Below, in pieces: positions 61,452-64,000 of a DNA stretch of 64,000 nt. The stretch spans positions 62,001-126,000 of the forward strand of contig MGWO01000002.1 in NCBI GenBank assembly GCA_001801025.1, written 5' to 3'. Both the position numbers and the translations under genes were made by a program. This stretch comes from Gallionellales bacterium GWA2_54_124. GTDB lineage: Bacteria > Pseudomonadota > Gammaproteobacteria > Burkholderiales > Gallionellaceae. Numbering within the stretch: position 1 is the stretch's first letter; every line of letters starts with the position of its first letter. The notes beneath the pieces are model-generated. The model did no database searches. It saw only the letters and a program-made list of their open reading frames with translations, and had not been told where the DNA came from.

Positions 61452-63381
61452 TTGGTTTACCTTTTCTTGTTTTGATTGGCGTACTCACAGACGCATTGGG
61501 GTTGCCTGCATTGGAGCTGATTACAGGGAGTTTGGGTTTTGTCACCACGGCATCACTTGGATTTGCCTTCGTCCTGGCTTTTTGGGCTGGTTTCCGAAAG
61601 GTGCTTGTGGATACCTCTGCTGCAACAGGCTCGGCAATAGAATCAGCGGATAGGGAAGAGGGGGGATTGACGGTATCTATTGCAGTTTTTTCTGTTGATT
61701 CGCTAACAGGCTTGTCGTCAACAACAAACAGTTTTCCAACATCAGCGGTTAGTCTGATCGCCTTGGCAACCCCACTCGAAAAAATCGCATCGCCAATCTT
61801 GGCAACCTCGCTGGCCGGGATCATCCACCCCATATCGGACAACTCAGTCAAAATTTGTTTGGGCGTAAAACCGTAGCCCGCAAACGTATCTGGCCATTTC
61901 AGATACACGCAACCATTGGCATGCTTAACGCCCAGATCAGCAAACGACTTCTTGCCTAAGTTGAATTCTCCGATTAAAACGCGAAGCAACTCACCCATCG
62001 CGCCCTCAAGAGAATCCAAACTGAGCATTTTTTCCGCCACGCGTTCCACAGACGTGCTGGAGACGTGTTGGGGTTGGGGTGGCATTTCCTCTGCGCGCTC
62101 AACATGTTCCACAGACGTGCTGGGGACGTTCTGGGATGACGCTTTGCTTGAGTGGATTTGGCCTGAAATTGGCGGGATGGGCATCGAGCTAATCAGAGCC
62201 TGGTCGCGCAGCCTGATCGCTTTAAGTCGCATGTCGGGTATTTTTTCGGTAATCACGTCTGGTGCGATGTAGAAGAAAGGATCACCTTCAGCTTCGCGCA
62301 AAAATGCAATTTCCCTTTCGATCATCATGTCCAGGATGCCGTCTGGGGTCTTGGGCAAGCCCGGTATATCTTCATCCCTGGTTCGTCGTGCGATTTCTTC
62401 ACCTGCCATCGGCCAAACAAGGTAGGTTATGCCTTCGATATTCCAAACGCGGGCAGACGGCTCGTTGATGCGCCAAATACCTTCTTGAACCAGACGGCGC
62501 ATGATGTCGGTCAAATACCGCTCAATTGGCACGCCGATCTCGTAGCCTGCCATTGCTGCCCCCATGGATTTCAGGTCACGCTCAACGCTTAACTGGTCCG
62601 CCCTTACAACAAAATTATGTATTTGATTACTTGAGCCGGGGTTGTTGTTCAGCGATTCCGTCAGCCAGATCAACGCATCGGTGCTGCCATCACTGATCCA
62701 ATCGAGTGTCTCCTTGCTGATTACCGCATCAATCAAGGTGCTGGAAACATGGGTGTGCTTTTTGCCTCTACCTTCTTGCCAGTGCAAAAAATAGTTTTCA
62801 ATACCGTGGGATATAGCCCAGTCATACAGGCTTTGGTTGTAAGGTCGCCACTTTTGCGAGTTTTCTCGGTCGGTAACGGTTAAGTCAGTCACCACCTTGC
62901 CCAGATCGTGACACAAGCCTGCCAGGAACACAGTGAGCCGCCAACGCGGTTCAATAACCCGTCTTTGTTGTGGCGTGACCACACCACGTATCAGTTTTCC
63001 CTCGGTTTGTTGCAATGACCACAACCCAACTTCGAGAGAGTGCCGCAACATGCCGCCCGCACCGCGATGGTGATGCGCTTGAGAAGCTGGTAACAGTTGC
63101 ACGAGCGTGGCAAGGCGCAACATCGCGGGGTTGTAGTGCGTCTCCAGCAGTTCTTGATTGGCAATCAGTTGTTGAATCCCGCCGGTAAGCTCTTTTTGCG
63201 TCGTAAGCAGTACCCAGGGCGCGTGGACAGGCAGACCCTCCATGAATGGGGGGTAGCGCGGTATATTGCGCAAATCTTCGATTCGTTTTACCTGAGCCAG
63301 CGCGGAGGAAGCCGAAGCCGCCACCACAACCTTGGGTAGCAAGTTGAACTTTCTCAGCAAGCGATCAACCAGTGTTGTCAT
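61435..63381 (-). CDS. traI: MOBH-family relaxase TraI
   Basis: 648 aa. The TraI_2 domain carries the MOBH three-His motif HHHRGAGG (H103-H105), H114, and the HD-like LCHDLGK (H158-D159), which bind metal for strand nicking. This is the SXT/R391/IncC relaxase family. The N-terminal relaxase part ends near 380; a variable linker (about 400-460) holds two STSVE repeats, coded by the 11-bp iteron family; a DNA-binding domain follows (MLSLDSLEGAMGELLRVLI), then a Lys/Ser-rich tail. Start ATG directly follows the traF stop (TAAATG). oriT was not located. Confidence 0.93.
   Translation of the reverse strand: MTTLVDRLLRKFNLLPKVVVAASASSALAQVKRIEDLRNIPRYPPFMEGLPVHAPWVLLTTQKELTGGIQQLIANQELLETHYNPAMLRLATLVQLLPASQAHHHRGAGGMLRHSLEVGLWSLQQTEGKLIRGVVTPQQRRVIEPRWRLTVFLAGLCHDLGKVVTDLTVTDRENSQKWRPYNQSLYDWAISHGIENYFLHWQEGRGKKHTHVSSTLIDAVISKETLDWISDGSTDALIWLTESLNNNPGSSNQIHNFVVRADQLSVERDLKSMGAAMAGYEIGVPIERYLTDIMRRLVQEGIWRINEPSARVWNIEGITYLVWPMAGEEIARRTRDEDIPGLPKTPDGILDMMIEREIAFLREAEGDPFFYIAPDVITEKIPDMRLKAIRLRDQALISSMPIPPISGQIHSSKASSQNVPSTSVEHVERAEEMPPQPQHVSSTSVERVAEKMLSLDSLEGAMGELLRVLIGEFNLGKKSFADLGVKHANGCVYLKWPDTFAGYGFTPKQILTELSDMGWMIPASEVAKIGDAIFSSGVAKAIRLTADVGKLFVVDDKPVSESTEKTAIDTVNPPSSLSADSIAEPVAAEVSTSTFRKPAQKARTKANPSDAVVTKPKLPVISSNAGNPNASVSTPIKTRKGKPIEKTD
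62041..62136 (-). repeat. 11-bp iterons embedded in the traI coding sequence
   Basis: Read on the minus strand: TCCCAGAACGT, CCCCAGCACGT, CTGTGGAACAT run end to end over 62136-62104, and CTCCAGCACGT, CTGTGGAACGC over 62062-62041. They match the copies upstream of repA (CTCCAGCATGT, CTGTGGCACGT). In the protein they appear as duplicated STSVE segments near residues 416-447. Confidence 0.65.
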
Positions 63382-63912
63382 TTAGAACAACCTGAATCCA
63401 CGACCAACCATTGCCTGGTTCGACAGTAAACCTACCACCTTGTATCTGGAGTCGAGGCTTAAGGGATGCTCACCCATTACATAGTAATGCCCGGCAGGAA
63501 TTACGCCCTCAAAGTCATTTTCCTGGATGTGTTTGCCAGTAGAGGTAGTGGACATTGCCACACCAACTGGCTTGCCGTTCACAAAAAAATGATGATTTTT
63601 CGATTGAACTACATCGCCCGGAACACCCGCCACTCTTTTTAAGAATCGCGTGCCTTTCGGATAAATAAAGTCACTCGGGTAGTAGAACGAGGCGTATTCA
63701 TCGCGGGTCGGCAGCGTTCCCTTTTCTACAAGGTAGAGCGTGCCAGGTAAGCTGACGCTGACGTTTACCGAGAACTCGTAGCGCGATGCGAATACCGCAT
63801 AGCTCAGAACCAATGCGATATACAGTAAATAATGGCTCAACAAGTGAGCGTATGTTGCATCAAGACGCGATACGAACCACAGCCAAATTTCGAGGGGCTT
63901 CGTATTTTTCAT
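63382..63912 (-). CDS. traF: Conjugative-transfer signal peptidase TraF (S26)
   Basis: 176 aa from ATG 63912. N-terminal membrane anchor (HLLSHYLLYIALVLSYAVFA), then VSLPGTLYLVEKGTLP with the catalytic Ser region, RFLKRVAGVPGD with the catalytic Lys, and MGEHPLSLDSRYKVVG near the end: the S26 signal peptidase boxes. Plasmid TraF/TrhF peptidases process pilin or other transfer proteins. It is the first gene of the leftward operon and has a long palindrome 30 bp upstream. Confidence 0.9.
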   Translation of the reverse strand: MKNTKPLEIWLWFVSRLDATYAHLLSHYLLYIALVLSYAVFASRYEFSVNVSVSLPGTLYLVEKGTLPTRDEYASFYYPSDFIYPKGTRFLKRVAGVPGDVVQSKNHHFFVNGKPVGVAMSTTSTGKHIQENDFEGVIPAGHYYVMGEHPLSLDSRYKVVGLLSNQAMVGRGFRLF

Positions 63913-63942
63913 ACCAACAATTTTGGTGCAACTGAAAATAAT

Positions 63943-63986
63943 AATCCTTGAAATTCTTTGCAAATTTGCAAGGAATTTCAAGGATT
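63943..63986. promoter_or_regulatory. Long palindrome upstream of the traF-traI operon
   Basis: 14-bp perfect outer arms (AATCCTTGAAATTC at 63943-63956 and its complement at 63973-63986) around a near-symmetric centre TTTGCAAATTTGCAAG. The flank GCAACTGAAAATA on the traF side is shared with the palindrome at 39871-39922. It lies where a leftward tra promoter is expected. Confidence 0.7.
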
Positions 63987-64000
63987 TGCTGGCTTTTCAT

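Noticed and set aside
63912..63981. A longer TraF start reaching into the palindrome
   Set aside because: The 23 extra residues would be coded by the palindrome and start at TTG without a ribosome site; ATG 63912 gives a normal S26 N-terminus.

Overview
The window looks like part of a large conjugative element, either a plasmid or an integrative conjugative element (ICE), from a Gram-negative proteobacterium. A betaproteobacterium is my best guess, from the general look of the Fur, FTR1, CadA, Phn and Tra proteins; I could not test this. No rRNA, tRNA or CRISPR array was seen, and neither end of the element is recognisable here.

Layout. (1) 1-6132 is a metal block: the end of a DUF302 gene, fur facing away from a cupredoxin/FTR1 iron-uptake pair with a Fur box between them, a frameshifted remnant, a CadA-type Zn/Cd/Pb ATPase and a DMT permease with a histidine-rich tail. 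(2) 6133-7911 is a replicon: repA preceded by an array of 11-bp iterons and followed by four RepA-type iterons. (3) 7912-14616 is a rightward run: a MobI-like protein, a small membrane protein, the coupling protein TraD, a DUF4400 TraJ-like protein, then four envelope genes (YdjM-like, HExxH membrane protein, MBOAT acyltransferase, SGNH partner). (4) 14709-15287 holds a small winged-helix protein and HU on the minus strand. (5) 15593-31758 is a type I BREX locus (brxA, brxB, brxC, pglX, pglZ, brxL) with an AbiE toxin-antitoxin pair and a YhcG-type PD-(D/E)XK nuclease inside it. (6) 32039-35677 is an IetA/IetS (AAA ATPase plus subtilisin-like protease) pair. (7) 35845-38150 holds a long tyrosine recombinase with a coupled WGR mini-protein and a 37-codon ORF. 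(8) 38172-42402 is a maintenance block: small membrane protein, ParR-like adaptor, ParM/StbA actin, and facing away from them an AcaB/DUF1845-like protein and a UvrD-type helicase. (9) 42890-54835 is a complete C-P lyase operon, phnF-D-C-E1-E2-G-H-I-J-K-L-M-N-P plus a DMT permease. (10) 55217-55722 is a ParD/RelE-type toxin-antitoxin pair. (11) 55834-63912 is a leftward F/SXT-type transfer operon: traF (S26 peptidase), traI (MOBH relaxase), a small ORF, traW, traU, trbC, traN in two pieces, and a small periplasmic protein.

How it fits together. RepA, ParM/ParR, the recombinase and the toxin-antitoxin pair maintain the element; MobI-like, TraI, TraD and the F-type pilus/mating-pair genes move it; BREX, AbiE and IetAS would protect the host from competing phage or plasmids; C-P lyase and the metal genes are host-benefit cargo. 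Several core F-type genes (traL, E, K, B, V, C, H, G) are not in the window and probably lie beyond an edge.

The least ordinary signals are non-coding: an 11-bp iteron family present upstream of repA, upstream of parM and inside the traI coding sequence; two related long palindromes, one between parM and the AcaB-like gene and one before the traF-traI operon; RepA iterons; and two head-to-head heptamer arrays inserted in frame in pglX.
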